Source: Thoreauomyces humboldtii
Lineage: Eukaryota; Chytridiomycota; Chytridiomycetes; Spizellomycetales; Powellomycetaceae
Length of the DNA stretch: 64,000 nt
Assembly: GCA_027596035.1 (NCBI GenBank)
Contig: JADGJA010000011.1
Location: 19,743 to 83,742, forward strand
Direction: 5' to 3'
In this document: piece after piece, positions 36,442 through 47,600 of the stretch
Position numbering within the stretch: position 1 is the first letter of the stretch
Layout of the letters: the number at the start of each line of letters is the position of its first letter
Made by a program: the position numbers and the translations under genes
Notes under the pieces: model-generated
The model's input: only the letters and a program-made list of their open reading frames with translations
The model's database searches: none
Told to the model about the DNA's origin: nothing

Positions 36442-38421
36442 ATGTCTCAATTCGATATGCACGATCCAAACTCCGCTGACAGCAGCAACCACTTCTTCTT
36501 CGCTCCGCACACTTCCGTGACGCCCCCAGAGTTCCACTTGCAACATCTACAGCAACAGGATGTGCACAATGAGGCCATGTCTGACTGGCTGAACGCCAGC
36601 GAAGCCATGGACATTGCCACCGACGCGGGATACCAACTCGAATACGCGCCCATGTCTCCACCGGGGAACCCGATCAGCAAGATGCAGTTCGGTCAGTCCG
36701 CGTCGTCGCCTCCCATGTACTCTGTAATGGACTCGCTCGGTGCTGCCACGGCTCAGATGAGCATGAGCAACACGACGTCCATGCTCTCCCCGCAAGTCAA
36801 CCGAAGCCGTTCCCACTCGGACGGAGCCGAGCGGTCACAGCTCCCTGTGCTGCAGGACGCCATGGAAGGTTTCTTTCAGCAACAGCAGCAACAGCAGCTG
36901 CAGTTCTACCCTCAGTTCTCTCAGCCGGTCTTGTCGGGACTGATCAGTCCGCCGGCCCTCGCACCGGACAACACCCAATTTAGCATGTTTCCCTTGTTTC
37001 ACATGCAGCCAACGTCTGCCACACCTCTGGAGTTCCAGCAGCCTTTCCTTCAGCAGCACCAGCAGCAACAATACATTCAGCAGCCAGCGGTCCAACAAGC
37101 CGGGATTGGTCGTCGCCCGCGGGCCAACACTATTCCGGGGTCGTCTGCTCTGCACCTTCTCAACAGCGAAGTAGGAACCTACAACAGCAGCAACGGGTTA
37201 GACACGACGAGCCAGGCCGGAGCTGGTCTCCCTTACTCGCCGATTGCCCACAAGGTGGTTGCACCGAAGCGAGATCTCCCTGCCCCGTACTCAAAGTCGC
37301 CTCATGTGCGACATAGCAATAGCATCGGTAGCCTTCACAGAGGTGCAGCCATTGTTGTGCCCTCGCGGACCCACCCAGGACTCACACCAATCTCCACCGG
37401 CGCTCCGTTTGCCTCTTCCATGACTTCTCGTCCCGCAAGCATGGCGACAGCGCTGCCGATTTCCACGCCAATCTCTTCGCCCCTCTACCCTCTTCAGTCG
37501 GCACCAGCTACTTCCACCTCGTTCTTCCCCTCTTCGCCCCTCCCCATCTCCAGCGCAGGCGCTGCGCGATTGAACGCCGTTCCTATCCTCCCTATCTCTT
37601 CCACTCGGAAAATCAAGACCACGGAGGTGCCTCCCACCATTTCTAGTCCCGAGCAGTACGCTAAGCTCGATGCGGCCCTCCTCGCGGCCGACTTTGACGA
37701 CATCACCGTCACGGAGCTCAAAGAAATGCTTCGACAGCGCTCACTTCCCTCGTCGGGCAAGAAGGCGGTCCTGGTGCAGCGTCTTCAGGAGGAGATGACG
37801 CTGATCGGTCGGCGGGCTGACGGATCTCTGAAGAACGAGGATGATCCAAGGCATCCTCTGCACCACCAGGTGAAGCAGCTGCATCAGCTGAGGCAGCTCC
37901 AAGCATTCCATGCGAGTCTTCAAGGATTCGATACCGGTCTCCCAGACACCTCCGTGACTCAATCGGGACCTGACAGCGCTGGCGCTGTTCCGTCGCCGGG
38001 TCTTCCTTTCCTGTCAGGAGCTACGAGTCCTCCGCCGACCCCTATCTCAGCCACTCCGTCTCTCTCCCCATCTCCCTCCCCGACAGCGGTCCCGGTCCAC
38101 GCGAAGGCACCGACCCGGACTCGAGCCAGAGCCCACTCGGACCCTCGCTTCTCGCGTCCTTCCGCAAAGACCCTCGACCTCGGCAGTCCTCTTCGAAATG
38201 GGTTCCCCCACCCGTTGCGCAACCCCATCGGCATCCGATCCCAGGAGGAGGAGATGCACGCCATGCAGACGAGCGAGAACGAGAAGGTCGCCCCTACGAG
38301 GTTCAGGCTGCTCGCACCGGCGCCGCCAAAGAAGCTCGTGGCGATCGCTCCGGCCGCAGGTCCCGCGTGGACCGCCAACGGCAACTCGTTCGTCAGCGCC
38401 AACACTTTCACGTCGCTTTGA
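36442..38421 (+). CDS. Q-rich SAP-domain protein, putative transcription/chromatin regulator
   Basis: A single 659-codon exon, unusual for this window. The N-terminal half is rich in Gln, Ser and Pro (FFQQQQQQQLQFYPQF, QQHQQQQYIQQPAVQQ), like activation or prion-like domains. A SAP motif lies at about residues 418-452 (DDITVTELKEMLRQRSLP, then a GKKAVLVQRLQEE helix). SAP domains bind A/T-rich or scaffold-attachment DNA. The remainder is Ser/Pro-rich with several RSHSD/RAHSDP motifs that could be phosphorylated by basophilic kinases or bound by 14-3-3 proteins. I cannot identify an orthologue; a DNA-associated regulator is inferred from SAP plus a Q-rich region. Confidence 0.82.
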   Translation: MSQFDMHDPNSADSSNHFFFAPHTSVTPPEFHLQHLQQQDVHNEAMSDWLNASEAMDIATDAGYQLEYAPMSPPGNPISKMQFGQSASSPPMYSVMDSLGAATAQMSMSNTTSMLSPQVNRSRSHSDGAERSQLPVLQDAMEGFFQQQQQQQLQFYPQFSQPVLSGLISPPALAPDNTQFSMFPLFHMQPTSATPLEFQQPFLQQHQQQQYIQQPAVQQAGIGRRPRANTIPGSSALHLLNSEVGTYNSSNGLDTTSQAGAGLPYSPIAHKVVAPKRDLPAPYSKSPHVRHSNSIGSLHRGAAIVVPSRTHPGLTPISTGAPFASSMTSRPASMATALPISTPISSPLYPLQSAPATSTSFFPSSPLPISSAGAARLNAVPILPISSTRKIKTTEVPPTISSPEQYAKLDAALLAADFDDITVTELKEMLRQRSLPSSGKKAVLVQRLQEEMTLIGRRADGSLKNEDDPRHPLHHQVKQLHQLRQLQAFHASLQGFDTGLPDTSVTQSGPDSAGAVPSPGLPFLSGATSPPPTPISATPSLSPSPSPTAVPVHAKAPTRTRARAHSDPRFSRPSAKTLDLGSPLRNGFPHPLRNPIGIRSQEEEMHAMQTSENEKVAPTRFRLLAPAPPKKLVAIAPAAGPAWTANGNSFVSANTFTSL

Positions 38422-38785
38422 AGAGTCTTCGGCCCACGGGCCCCGCCTTTCGTACATTCTGTTATTGTTATTCCACCCTCAACCATCACAACTAGACTAG
38501 ACCAGGACGTTTCCTCTTACATACATGTATCTATAAAATCATCACGCTTTGATTGGCTGATGCAACAGTCGTTCCCGGCCCTGGGTTTCCGTGTACCGGA
38601 AAGAGCTTCAGTGCACGCTTGCGCCGAGGCAGGACACGGTTCCCACTCTGACGTGCCCGTGCTGCAAAGCGTGGCGCTGGAGTTCATTTACCTTTTCTGA
38701 GATAAATTGCGTGTTCCCCAAAAAGTGGCAGGTGGCTTAGCTGCTGTGCCACGAAACACTGCGGGCACAGTCCGTTCGGAAACAG
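38422..38785. other. Spacer between SAP gene and U1 snRNA gene
   Basis: 3' flank of the SAP gene and 5' flank of the U1 gene. No coding signal. It ends in the TATA box at 38786. I could not recognise an upstream snRNA-specific element by eye. Confidence 0.45.
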
Positions 38786-38794
38786 TATAAATAG
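38786..38794 (+). promoter_or_regulatory. TATA box of the U1 snRNA gene
   Basis: TATAAATAG starts 40 bases before the predicted first base of U1 (38826). Fungal U1 genes are RNA polymerase II genes, and a TATA element at this distance is consistent with that. Confidence 0.6.
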
Positions 38795-38825
38795 CGGGTC
38801 TCCCTCGATCCCCCTTTGTTCAGGC

Positions 38826-38969
38826 ATACTTACCTGGTCGGGGGTTCCGGTGATCAACAAGGCCGGGCCCAGTTACTGTTCTGGACATCGCACACACGTT
38901 CCGGAATGGTTGCTCTCCTTCCTCTAGGGGAAGCGAGACGGCACTATTTTTGCTTTCCCCAATTGGGAT
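38826..38969 (+). ncRNA. U1: U1 spliceosomal snRNA
   Basis: The 5' end ATACTTACCTGG is identical to the universal U1 5' end, whose ACTTACCTG pairs with 5' splice sites. CTGG (38834-38837) pairs with CCAG (38869-38872) as helix H. Stem-loop I has a TTCCGG stem and the U1-70K loop GATCAACAAG (38852-38861; consensus GATCANGAAG, one change). Stem-loop II is TCTGGA..TCCGGA with loop CATCGCACACACG, close to the U1A loop. Stem-loop III is CTTCCTCTAGGGGAAG (38918-38933). The Sm site ATTTTTG is at 38946-38952, followed by a short CCC-AATT-GGG hairpin. Length of about 144 bases is near the human 164. The 3' end is approximate. U1 defines 5' splice sites in the nucleus. Confidence 0.93.
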
Positions 38970-39469
38970 CTTATGAATTATGAAGACGAAAATTATGAAG
39001 CCAGTCAACCAGCTCCCGAAGCCCGACATCCTGCCGAGCAATACAGTGAACACGTGGGATCACGCTTCAGGCATGAACATAATCAACGAACTCTACACCC
39101 CGCCGTACTCCGCACCAGCAAATGCCTCGAAAGCAGATATCGTGCGAGAGCAAGAGAGTGAGCGCGTGGCAAGCGATCCACGGTCTGCCTGTCTAGGGGA
39201 AGTACCACCCAGCAATTGATCCCGTTCCCGGTAAGAGTTTCAACACGGAAATAATGATTGAATGACAAGAATGTAGGGGCGATTAAACGAATGATATCTG
39301 CATAATCTGGTGCTCGACGCAAGTGATGTGCGCAAGGGATTGCCACCAGCGTCTAACTTGAATCCCAAAATACCCAAGCTCAATAGAGATATATGGAACT
39401 TGTCATCGCGACATCTTCGAGACAGCATCCGACTTGTTAAGACCGCAAACGTTGAGGTTCCCACGGCGG
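38970..39469. other. Spacer between U1 snRNA and the Red1/ZFC3H1-like gene end
   Basis: No confident gene. It may contain the true last exon(s) or the 3' UTR of the minus-strand zinc-finger gene, whose C-terminus I could not fix. An 81-codon minus frame at 39240-39485 has no supporting motif. Confidence 0.4.
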
Positions 39470-42400
39470 TCATTCTATAGGACAATATGTTTTGCTGGCT
39501 TTGAGGACCATATCTGCTTGTAACGGGTTCCCAGTCAGGTATTCCAAGATCGTGATCCTAGTTTGAGAAGAGAAAGTGCCAGTGTAAGCATGCACCCCTT
39601 TTCGACTGGCAACGAGCATGCCTGCTCGGGAAACGAAACGGCAGAGTCGCCACAGGTCGTGGCTTTCCAAGTTGAGATGTAGACGAAATTTGGTGTGCGG
39701 GCGGCGCTTTCCCAAAGGCGTCTTGGCAACCCAACGGCAGAAAGGAGCAACTCACATCTCCCAGATTTGCATCGAGCTGGGACCTAGAGCGAGAGCCTTC
39801 CTCAAAATTGTCAAATAAGCAGGAGTCCTCGGTGATGACTCGAAAGCGTGTTTCGCCATGCTGCAATAAAACTTTCAGCGTGCATCTGGCTTCGGATAAT
39901 CGCGCGCGCACGCCCCAGACTTACAACGGTGATATTCCTAGCGGGAGTTGACCGTCAACGACCATCTCGATAAGTTCATCGCGCTTCTCTTTGCCGTACG
40001 CGTTCATCAGCAATTCCAGCAGCCTTTGCAAACCATTTATATCCTAGAGGCAGCCGTAAGCATCAAGAGTAAAATTCTGGCTGCTCAATTGATGTACCTT
40101 CCATGGCGCTGGTTGCATAAAGGCGTATGATGGCGAAGCTGCAATGGCTGGATGTGCTTTGGTATTCAGCTCCATTTCCTTTGCTGCCCGCGCAACAAGG
40201 GTAAGATTGTCCCGCACTGAAGGATTTCGTGTCGTCAAAGCTTCATCTGGAGGCTTGCTGGCCGTTTGGAATCGAATGTACCTGAAGAACATCACGTAAG
40301 ATCATTAGAAGACTTGCTTCAGTTGTTCTTCGAAGCTCGATGAACGCACTCCATCCAGAGCAACTGTCGACCGGACGGATCCCTAACCGCTTCCAGGGCG
40401 TGATCAAATATGCCAGAGATGTCGATCGCCGCTTCCTGAGTACTCGGTCTCAGGCTGGCAAGCATAAGATAACTGATCCACAAAAACACGTTTGCTTTCG
40501 TAGCGGAGCGCGAAAGTTCTGGCAACACGTCAGGGGAACGAAGCGAGGACACCGGCAGGAAGAGGACCTTTCTGTAAAGATCCAATGTCTCTGCGGCCAG
40601 TGCCGCTGTGGTCTCCTGAGAGACGTCAGTTACCTTGTAACAACATCGTCATTAGAAAGAGGGGCTCGCGGATCGGAGACTGCTTTCTCACCTCATCGAG
40701 CCCGACGTATGCAGCACGTGCACAATTGACAAGAGCTTTGAGAACGTCCTGGAAATTCCCAAATCGGAAGGCGAGCTTTGTATAGCAGTTCCACAAACCA
40801 AAGTTATGACCCTTTTGAGCAGCAAGACCTGCCCCTCGTAAGCTCATGCGAGGGTCGTCGGTAAGCTACATAAAGCAAAAATACTTGAGAAATGACTGTT
40901 CAAAGATCTGCAAAAGGATGCTTACCTCCCACTGCCCGCAAAACAAGTCGATCAACTCGACAGATTGGAGCAAAGGTTGGACGGCAGTCATTAGCTTCAG
41001 AAGCGTGTCTTGCTGCCCGAGAACGGGTGTCCATAAAGTCAGGAAGTTTCGTAGTACTGCCACAAACGGGAGAAGATTGTTCATGTCAACATTCTTGCTC
41101 CACGATATGACGACATTGTAGAAGAGAAGATGGAAGCCTGTGAGCGACGCTGGTCGGACTTTAGGCGTCTGCCACGCGATCTCCCAGTACTCTCGTCGAG
41201 TGAGATAATCGTAAGGATAGGTAAGGAACGCCCGCTCCGGCAATGATCCTCGGTGACATAAATGGACCGACGCTGGTCGGACTTTAGGCGTCTGCCACGC
41301 GATCTCCCAGAACTCTCGTCGAGTGAGATAATCGTAAGGATAGGTAAGGAACGCCCGCTCCGGCAATGATCCTCGATGACATAAATGGAAGTACAAAATC
41401 CAGGCTGTAGCCAGATCGGCCTGCGACACTGGCTCAAAAGGATTGTCTTTACTATGTCCGTTATCCAGATTCGCAGCTATCGCACTGTGATCCGCTGGGT
41501 TGCTTGTGTAGGAAAGCAGGTCGTGCGTAATCTCGTCATCTAGAAGGATGTTTAAAACCCTTGCTTCCCTTAGCTAAATATGCAAGCAGCATACCGGTCA
41601 TTGTAATATCACGCATATGTTGACCTTGACAGAGCGGGTCAGGACAGATTCCGCCCACCATCTCATATCGGCACAAGATTTGCAAGGCGTTAACCTTATT
41701 GCTCCATGTCAAGGATGTAACATTCTCATGACACTCCGTGCTGACCCGAAAGGATCGGAACTGTGGTAGGTTGCTTTGAAAAGGAGGCAACATCCCCCTG
41801 CCCTTGTGCAACGACGACGATGCGGCGACGCCCTGTGTAAATATGGATGTCAGGGAAGGCATTGAGTCTAATCTACTGAAAGTCACACTCACTAAGCTTC
41901 TGCCATGTGAATCTGTTCCGGCGTTCCACCATCCGTTCAGAGTCCAAGACCAATTCAGTGCGGAATTATACACGTCACTGATGGAAGCTAAATCCGCCTC
42001 GGTTCGCAAAAGCCCGTCTAAGGCCATCAAGGGTATCAACGTCTCCGGTGGGTTCAGCGCAGATCGGATAGCTTCGTCCCGGACGGCGATCGGAAACGAG
42101 ACCGGAATGGCATCCTGCACAAGCCGTCTGGTTTCAGGGGAATTAAGAGAGAGCATGAAGTTTTTTAGAAACCGCAGCAGATCTGCATCATATGAAGGCG
42201 ACGTCAATGTAGCCGCGGGTGCAAGCACGTCCGGGTTTGAGAGCGCAACATGCCGCGTCTCGGCCCGCTTTGTCGGACCCCCTTTGCGTGAACCTTCATT
42301 ATCACTAGCACATTTGACATTTGTCGACTGCCCTCTTGATTGAGGAAGTGTTGTGACAACCGCAGAGGCTCCGTCTGGCCGGAAAGCTCTTACTGACTTG

Positions 42401-44170
42401 TCCAACTGAAGGATTTCCGCGCGCTTTGTGTTAATGCTTTGATGCATGTCAGGTATGGATTTACTTTGCAAAAGGAGCTGCCGCTTTTGATCCGTGATTT
42501 TCTGTGCAGAGTCGCGTTCTACAACGTCCAGAGCGGCGACAGCAGTTTCTTGCTGTTTGATTTGCCGTGTTATGTGTTCGAGTTTTGCTTTTGCCGCAGC
42601 AAGGCTCGCGGATGTTGCAATCCGTGTACTTTGCGTTTTTTGCAGCACGTGGGCCAACTTAACCAGCTCGCTCTGCAATATGGTCGCATCTTTTTGCGCA
42701 AGGGCAAGTGCCCGCTCTTCCTTGAGAAGCTCGCGCTTAAGTTGGATTTTGCGCTTCCGTTGGATTGACTCGGCTTTATGTTTGGAGGAGGAGGCTGGTG
42801 CGGCAGAGGTATCTAAAACCGCGGGCAAGACGATTGCCGATGGCACTTCTTTTGGTTTTGCTGTCCGTTCCGCAAGCAAAGGTGAAGCACGCTGCGAGCT
42901 TGTCATGATAGGCTCTTCGAGGATAGGCTTGAGAGTCACAGATTCTGGTTGCCTTGATGGCGGTTCGCTTGGTATCATGGTCTTAGGTTGACATAAAGGT
43001 GATTCATTCTGTACTATGGTCTTCTTTCGCTTTGCTGCCATTGCTTTGAGTTTTGAAAGGAGTTCCCGTTTCTGTCTGTCCAATTCCTCCATCCGCTCTT
43101 GAACAGTGTCGCTCAAAAGATTCTTCTCCAAGGTTCCGGAGGAGCTTTGCGCAGTTCTCTCTTCGTCCTCGTATTCCGAGTCGCTCAGGTCAATAACATA
43201 ATTCTGTGGGACCTCCGCGAACAGCACTGGAGGCTGAAAAATGGAAGTGGGCCTGAAGCTTGGCTGGCCATTGAGCTCTGCAGCTGACGGGCGAGGCCGC
43301 ATATATCCGGTGTCTACAACATCCTTTGTTCAACATGTTGGGCACCGAGGATAGCACGGCAAAAAGTTGTTAAACATACCTCTCAATGTTTCCCACACGC
43401 CATCAACAATTGGGAAACAATCTCCGTCATCGTCAAACTCCATATCACTATTGAACTCGTCACCTATCAGGTCTGAAGTTCTCGGAAGTTGAGTTCTTTC
43501 AGGAGATGTGAAAGGTGTTACATCCGCTTCCGGACTCGCAGGTCTGAGAAGGTCCATAACCGCCTCCGTCTCCATGCCGGCTGAAGCACCTGCGTCAAAG
43601 GCCGAAGAGTTACCGCCTACCCCCCCACTGATTTCCGTAGTTGTCATAGTATGAAGTGGGGAGCGCGATCGATTGGGCAACTGTCCGGCGAATAAGTCTC
43701 CTTCCGGAAGGATCGGAGATATGTCCATCATATCATCGGTGGGTTCTGCAGGCGAGGGCAGGCTTCCCGTTGCCAGAGATGGCGGAACAGGATGTATGTC
43801 TGATTCATGTTGACCAGTCGCTTCAAGCTTTACGGTCAGGTCTGGTGTAGACGTCGCAAGGTCGCCGGTACATGTAAGCACCACAGCTTCGTTCAATCCA
43901 AGTTCCAGAAGTTGCTTGAAATGCAAGCCGTAGTCAATCAAGCTCAAGAGCTGCTCCCGAAGTGGCAGCCACATGTCGTGGTTTTTCGTGAAAACTGCCA
44001 ACAAACAAAAAAAAAAAAGGAAAATGTTCGCGTCAAACCACACTGCTACTTGTCCAGTAATCTGATCTGGTCGTGAGCGTACCTCGAAGCTGTTCATCCT
44101 TGGGCAACTGCACCAAGTCTCCAATTTGTGCGAATTCAGGCTCGCGAGCCCAAGCTGGGAGTTGCTCCAT
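39470..44170 (-). CDS. Red1/ZFC3H1-like CCCH zinc-finger protein with TPR/HAT-type C-terminus
   Basis: Exons on minus: 44170-44083, 43994-43380, 43313-41595, 41539-40926, 40865-40692, 40615-40350, 40281-40098, 40043-39925, 39860-39756 and probably 39557-39470 (about 1285 residues). The N-terminal part is acidic and disordered, followed by a Lys/Arg/Glu coiled coil (EERMEELDRQKRELLSKLKA). Residues 782-800 form a CCCH finger (Cys782, Cys791, Cys796, His800 in LCRYEMVGGICPDPLCQGQH) of the zf-C3H1 type found in fission yeast Red1 and animal ZFC3H1. A helical repeat region follows. Those proteins feed nuclear transcripts to the exosome through MTREC/PAXT. The orthology rests on finger and layout. 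The final exon is uncertain: a longer 49-base-intron alternative would end at 39535. Confidence 0.77.
41145..41390. repeat. 123-base in-frame tandem duplication in the Red1/ZFC3H1-like gene
   Basis: Copy 1 is 41145-41267 and copy 2 is 41268-41390, each exactly 123 bases (41 codons). They differ at two internal positions: T/A at the 44th base, which swaps Tyr and Phe in REYWEIAW/REFWEIAW, and a silent G/A at the 109th base. The boundary base also differs. The duplicated peptide runs from HLCHRGSLPERAFLTY to WQTPKVRPAS. Such near-identity implies a recent event. Confidence 0.95.
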
Positions 44171-44660
44171 GACCGACGTTATTCACGAGTAATATGAGGA
44201 AGACTGGATGAGTGCTTGAGCATGCGCGAGCGAAAGCTCCCGGTGGGAATGCGATTGTTGCACGGTCCTATTTGAAACTGGTCCTGCCTGCCCGACGGAA
44301 GGCCACCTCAAGCCATGTGAAATGCAGACTCCAGAGCGCTGGACTGCCCTTCGACAGCGCGCTGTGGTCCGACAGAGACAGCTGACAACCTGCTGCTGGC
44401 AATAAGCGGAGCCTGAGCGGCCAGGTCCTCGTGCATTTGCATTCTTCCTGCGGAGTTCCCCACCGTTGGGCAGTACTCCACCATCACTTGTCAATCTACC
44501 TCCTGGAGCATTTGATCCTTTCCCTTCCCCTTCAACGATACAACCGGAACGTCGCTGCCCGACTCTCCTACGACGTGCCATCCGCTGAACGCTCCGACGC
44601 GCGGATTGGCAGGCTTGAGGTAACGGATAGTGAGTGAAGGCGGTCGGTCGTCCTTCTACC
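44171..44660. promoter_or_regulatory. Divergent promoter of Red1/ZFC3H1-like and TRP-like genes
   Basis: The two genes start 490 bases apart and run in opposite directions. Open frames here, such as minus 44183-44662, lack any domain. No TATA box stands out. Confidence 0.5.
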
Positions 44661-47600
44661 ATGCCGGGTCCTCGAAGAACCGCATCGGGTGCGGATCTGG
44701 CTCCTCCCTCAGTTCATGTCATGATGCACTCCCAAGAAATGTTGGAGGTACGGCATGGTCTACATGGAGAGTGCATGACCTTCCGTTCTGACGAACTTAC
44801 GCTACTACTCATAACAGGGAATGATGAGGAGCTACAACGAGGAGGGTTCGCACGCCATAGGCTTGACTCCTCCAGGCTCATCAATGAGGGTTCCCTTGTC
44901 AAATACTTCTGTGGAATCCGTCAACAGCACGCCCGATCGAGGACAGAACTTGTTTTCGAACGCTGTCCGAAAGACCGCCATCCTCGATTTTGTCAACTTT
45001 GTTCAAAATTCGAAGCAGGGTTCGGCATCGTGGAAGAAAAACATTCACTCTCTCAGAGCGCCCTCGAACACCTCGATCGGTGCCGCCGAAAACATCATCG
45101 AGGCCTCGTTCGCCTTGGGTCGATGGAGCATGGACCGTTTCCATACCGTGATGCGAGACGTCCGGGACGCATCGTACAGGAATCGTCCTACCGAAAATCT
45201 TGCCACAAGTCTTGAGTCCCTGCACTGGGCAATGTGCTCGAATGCGTCAGCGGACGAAGGACGCGAAGACGAAGAGGCGGATTCTCAAGTGTGGAATCGA
45301 TACTGCGTGGCATTCCAATCGTGCCACGGACCAGTTCCGCAGCCCACAGATCCCGAGTCTGTGCTCAAGCTGCTTTCGATGAGATCAGACGCCCTGGAGC
45401 ATTTTCATCGTGAAGTGGAAACTGAGCTGAGGAGACTCAGTAGTGACGAGTTGGAGGCGACGGTACTCTACATAACGAAATACCGAATGGCACCAAGCCT
45501 GATGGATTTGATCTGCCCGGTGGTGTTCAAACGATTACCGGAGGAGACAATCACCCGAGATGTGATCCCACGGTTCATGGTCCTTGCTGTCTTGCAACCT
45601 GATGCTGTCGGCTCAGGAATTCTGCAGTCACTGCTCGCCCGATGGCATCCATTCGTGAAGGAGAACGCGGTAAATTCTGCACTCGAGTACAGTGCACATC
45701 TTCAGCGACCAAATTGCGCGCGAGTCTTGTTAGACAACTGGGGCTCCATGATTGCTGCCGAAGGGGTCATCGCTGCGTTGATTCCGACGTGCGCCCGCGG
45801 TACGGATCATCTGCTAGCGATGCTCGAACTCTTCGTTATGGACAAGTGTCAGCAGCTAACGGAGAAGAATCTTCGAGAAGGGAACGGAGCAGCACCTTCC
45901 AATCACTCAGATACGCCTGACGAAGCCTTCGGGGATTTGGTGCCGCCATGCTGCTATATGTTCCTGGTGCTGGCAGCAGGAGGTGGCTACGCGAAACCTG
46001 GAACACTCAGCGAGCTAATCGAGTTTTACCTGGAACCCTGTGCTGCTCTTCTTGTCGATCGCATCTCGGAGGAGAACCACATTCGTTTTACGCACGATCT
46101 CTTTTACCTTGCGTGCCAGCTCAACTTCACCGCCATAGTCTGGACACTGCTGAAGGCGGGCTGGCACCCAGTTGATTGCACACCGGCACTGCGTCAAGCG
46201 ACCGAGCTTGGACACCAAAGCCTTGTGCATATCCTTCTTGACGCACTCTTGACGGGGGACGAAGAAGCGGGCGGCAATGTTCCAGTAGTGTTTCGTAGAT
46301 CAGGCGCTCTGATACTTCTGCCAGAAGTCGCTAGACGGTTCCCCGCCGAGGCCGTCTGGTTCTTACAGCAGCTTTCGAGTCTGCCGATCCCACCATGCGT
46401 TCCCTTGGGGGAAAATCAAGAAGCCGAGGTTCGGGCCACAGCCATTCAAGGCACCCGATTAGGCATTGCGACGCTGGCGGAAGTCACTCGGCGGACCGAA
46501 ACGCTCACTCCCATTAGCACAGTCTGGAAGCGCTTGTCCATGAGCGCAGAGCTCCGAAGCACGGCTATGAGTCCCGCAGATGCAGAGTGTGTCATATGCA
46601 TGGCTCCCGAGGCCCTTCTTACTCAATTTGCAGCCGGTCCCCGTTTCTCCAGGAAGACGAGCCCGTTTATCAGACTTCTTGAGACCGGCAACGAGGAAAT
46701 CATCCTTCAACCACTCATGCAGGCACTGATGGAGTATCATTGGATTCACGGCAACTTCTGGTATCGCTTTGCGGCGCATTTTGCCCTCTCTCTAGCGTTT
46801 ATTGGATGCATGTGGGGTTTGTTCGTGCTTACCATAAAACGCCAAGTCTACATGGATGATGAGTACGGAGCTCTGATTCCCTTGACGTGTCTTGTCTTCT
46901 TCTTTACGGCACTTTTCGTCACACAAGAGTGCCGGGAGTGTCTCGACAACCCTTCCGACTACATCCGGTCCTTCAGCAACATGATGGACATGATGGTTTA
47001 TACTTCCGTCATGGTTTGCGCTATTCGAGGGTCCCTCTTGGATCTCTACGTTCCGCCACTCCTCCTCGGGTTCACGCTGGTCGTGTACTGCACTAGAATC
47101 CTCATGCAGCTTCGCATTATACCGAGCGTGGGACCCATCATTCGCATCTGGGTGTCGGCAACCACCAACATCTTCCCCGTGCTCGTGCCATTCTGCGTCT
47201 TGGCCATCAGCTTTGCAGGCGCATTTCATCTCATTCAAATGCCGCTTATATCCACGTCGAGCGATCCTAATACCCTGCATTTTCTGTCGATACCAGAATC
47301 CATTCAAAGCGTATTGACCATGACTGCCGGGGATTATAGGTGCGCACAGCCGTGGCTATGTCCCTTAAGCTTTCTTCCCGCATACTGAATTCTGTCTCCT
47401 TTCCCTATGCAACCCATCAGTGTTCTCGACTTCGCGGAAAACCCCGAAGTCTTCAGCCTTCGTCTTCTCTTCCATGTGATCTTCATTATCTTCCTCATCA
47501 ACCTGATCATCGGTCTGATGACTGTCAATGTCGCCAACGTAACCACGAACACTACGGGAGCCTGGCTGGTCGAAATTGCCCAGCTTATGGTGGAACTCGA

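Noticed and set aside
41145..41390. Possible CRISPR or satellite repeat
   Set aside because: Only two directly abutting units without spacers, and both are coding in frame; it is a tandem duplication.
44183..44662. 159-codon minus-strand frame between divergent genes
   Set aside because: Lies wholly in the promoter region between the Red1/ZFC3H1-like and TRP-like starts, with no domain.
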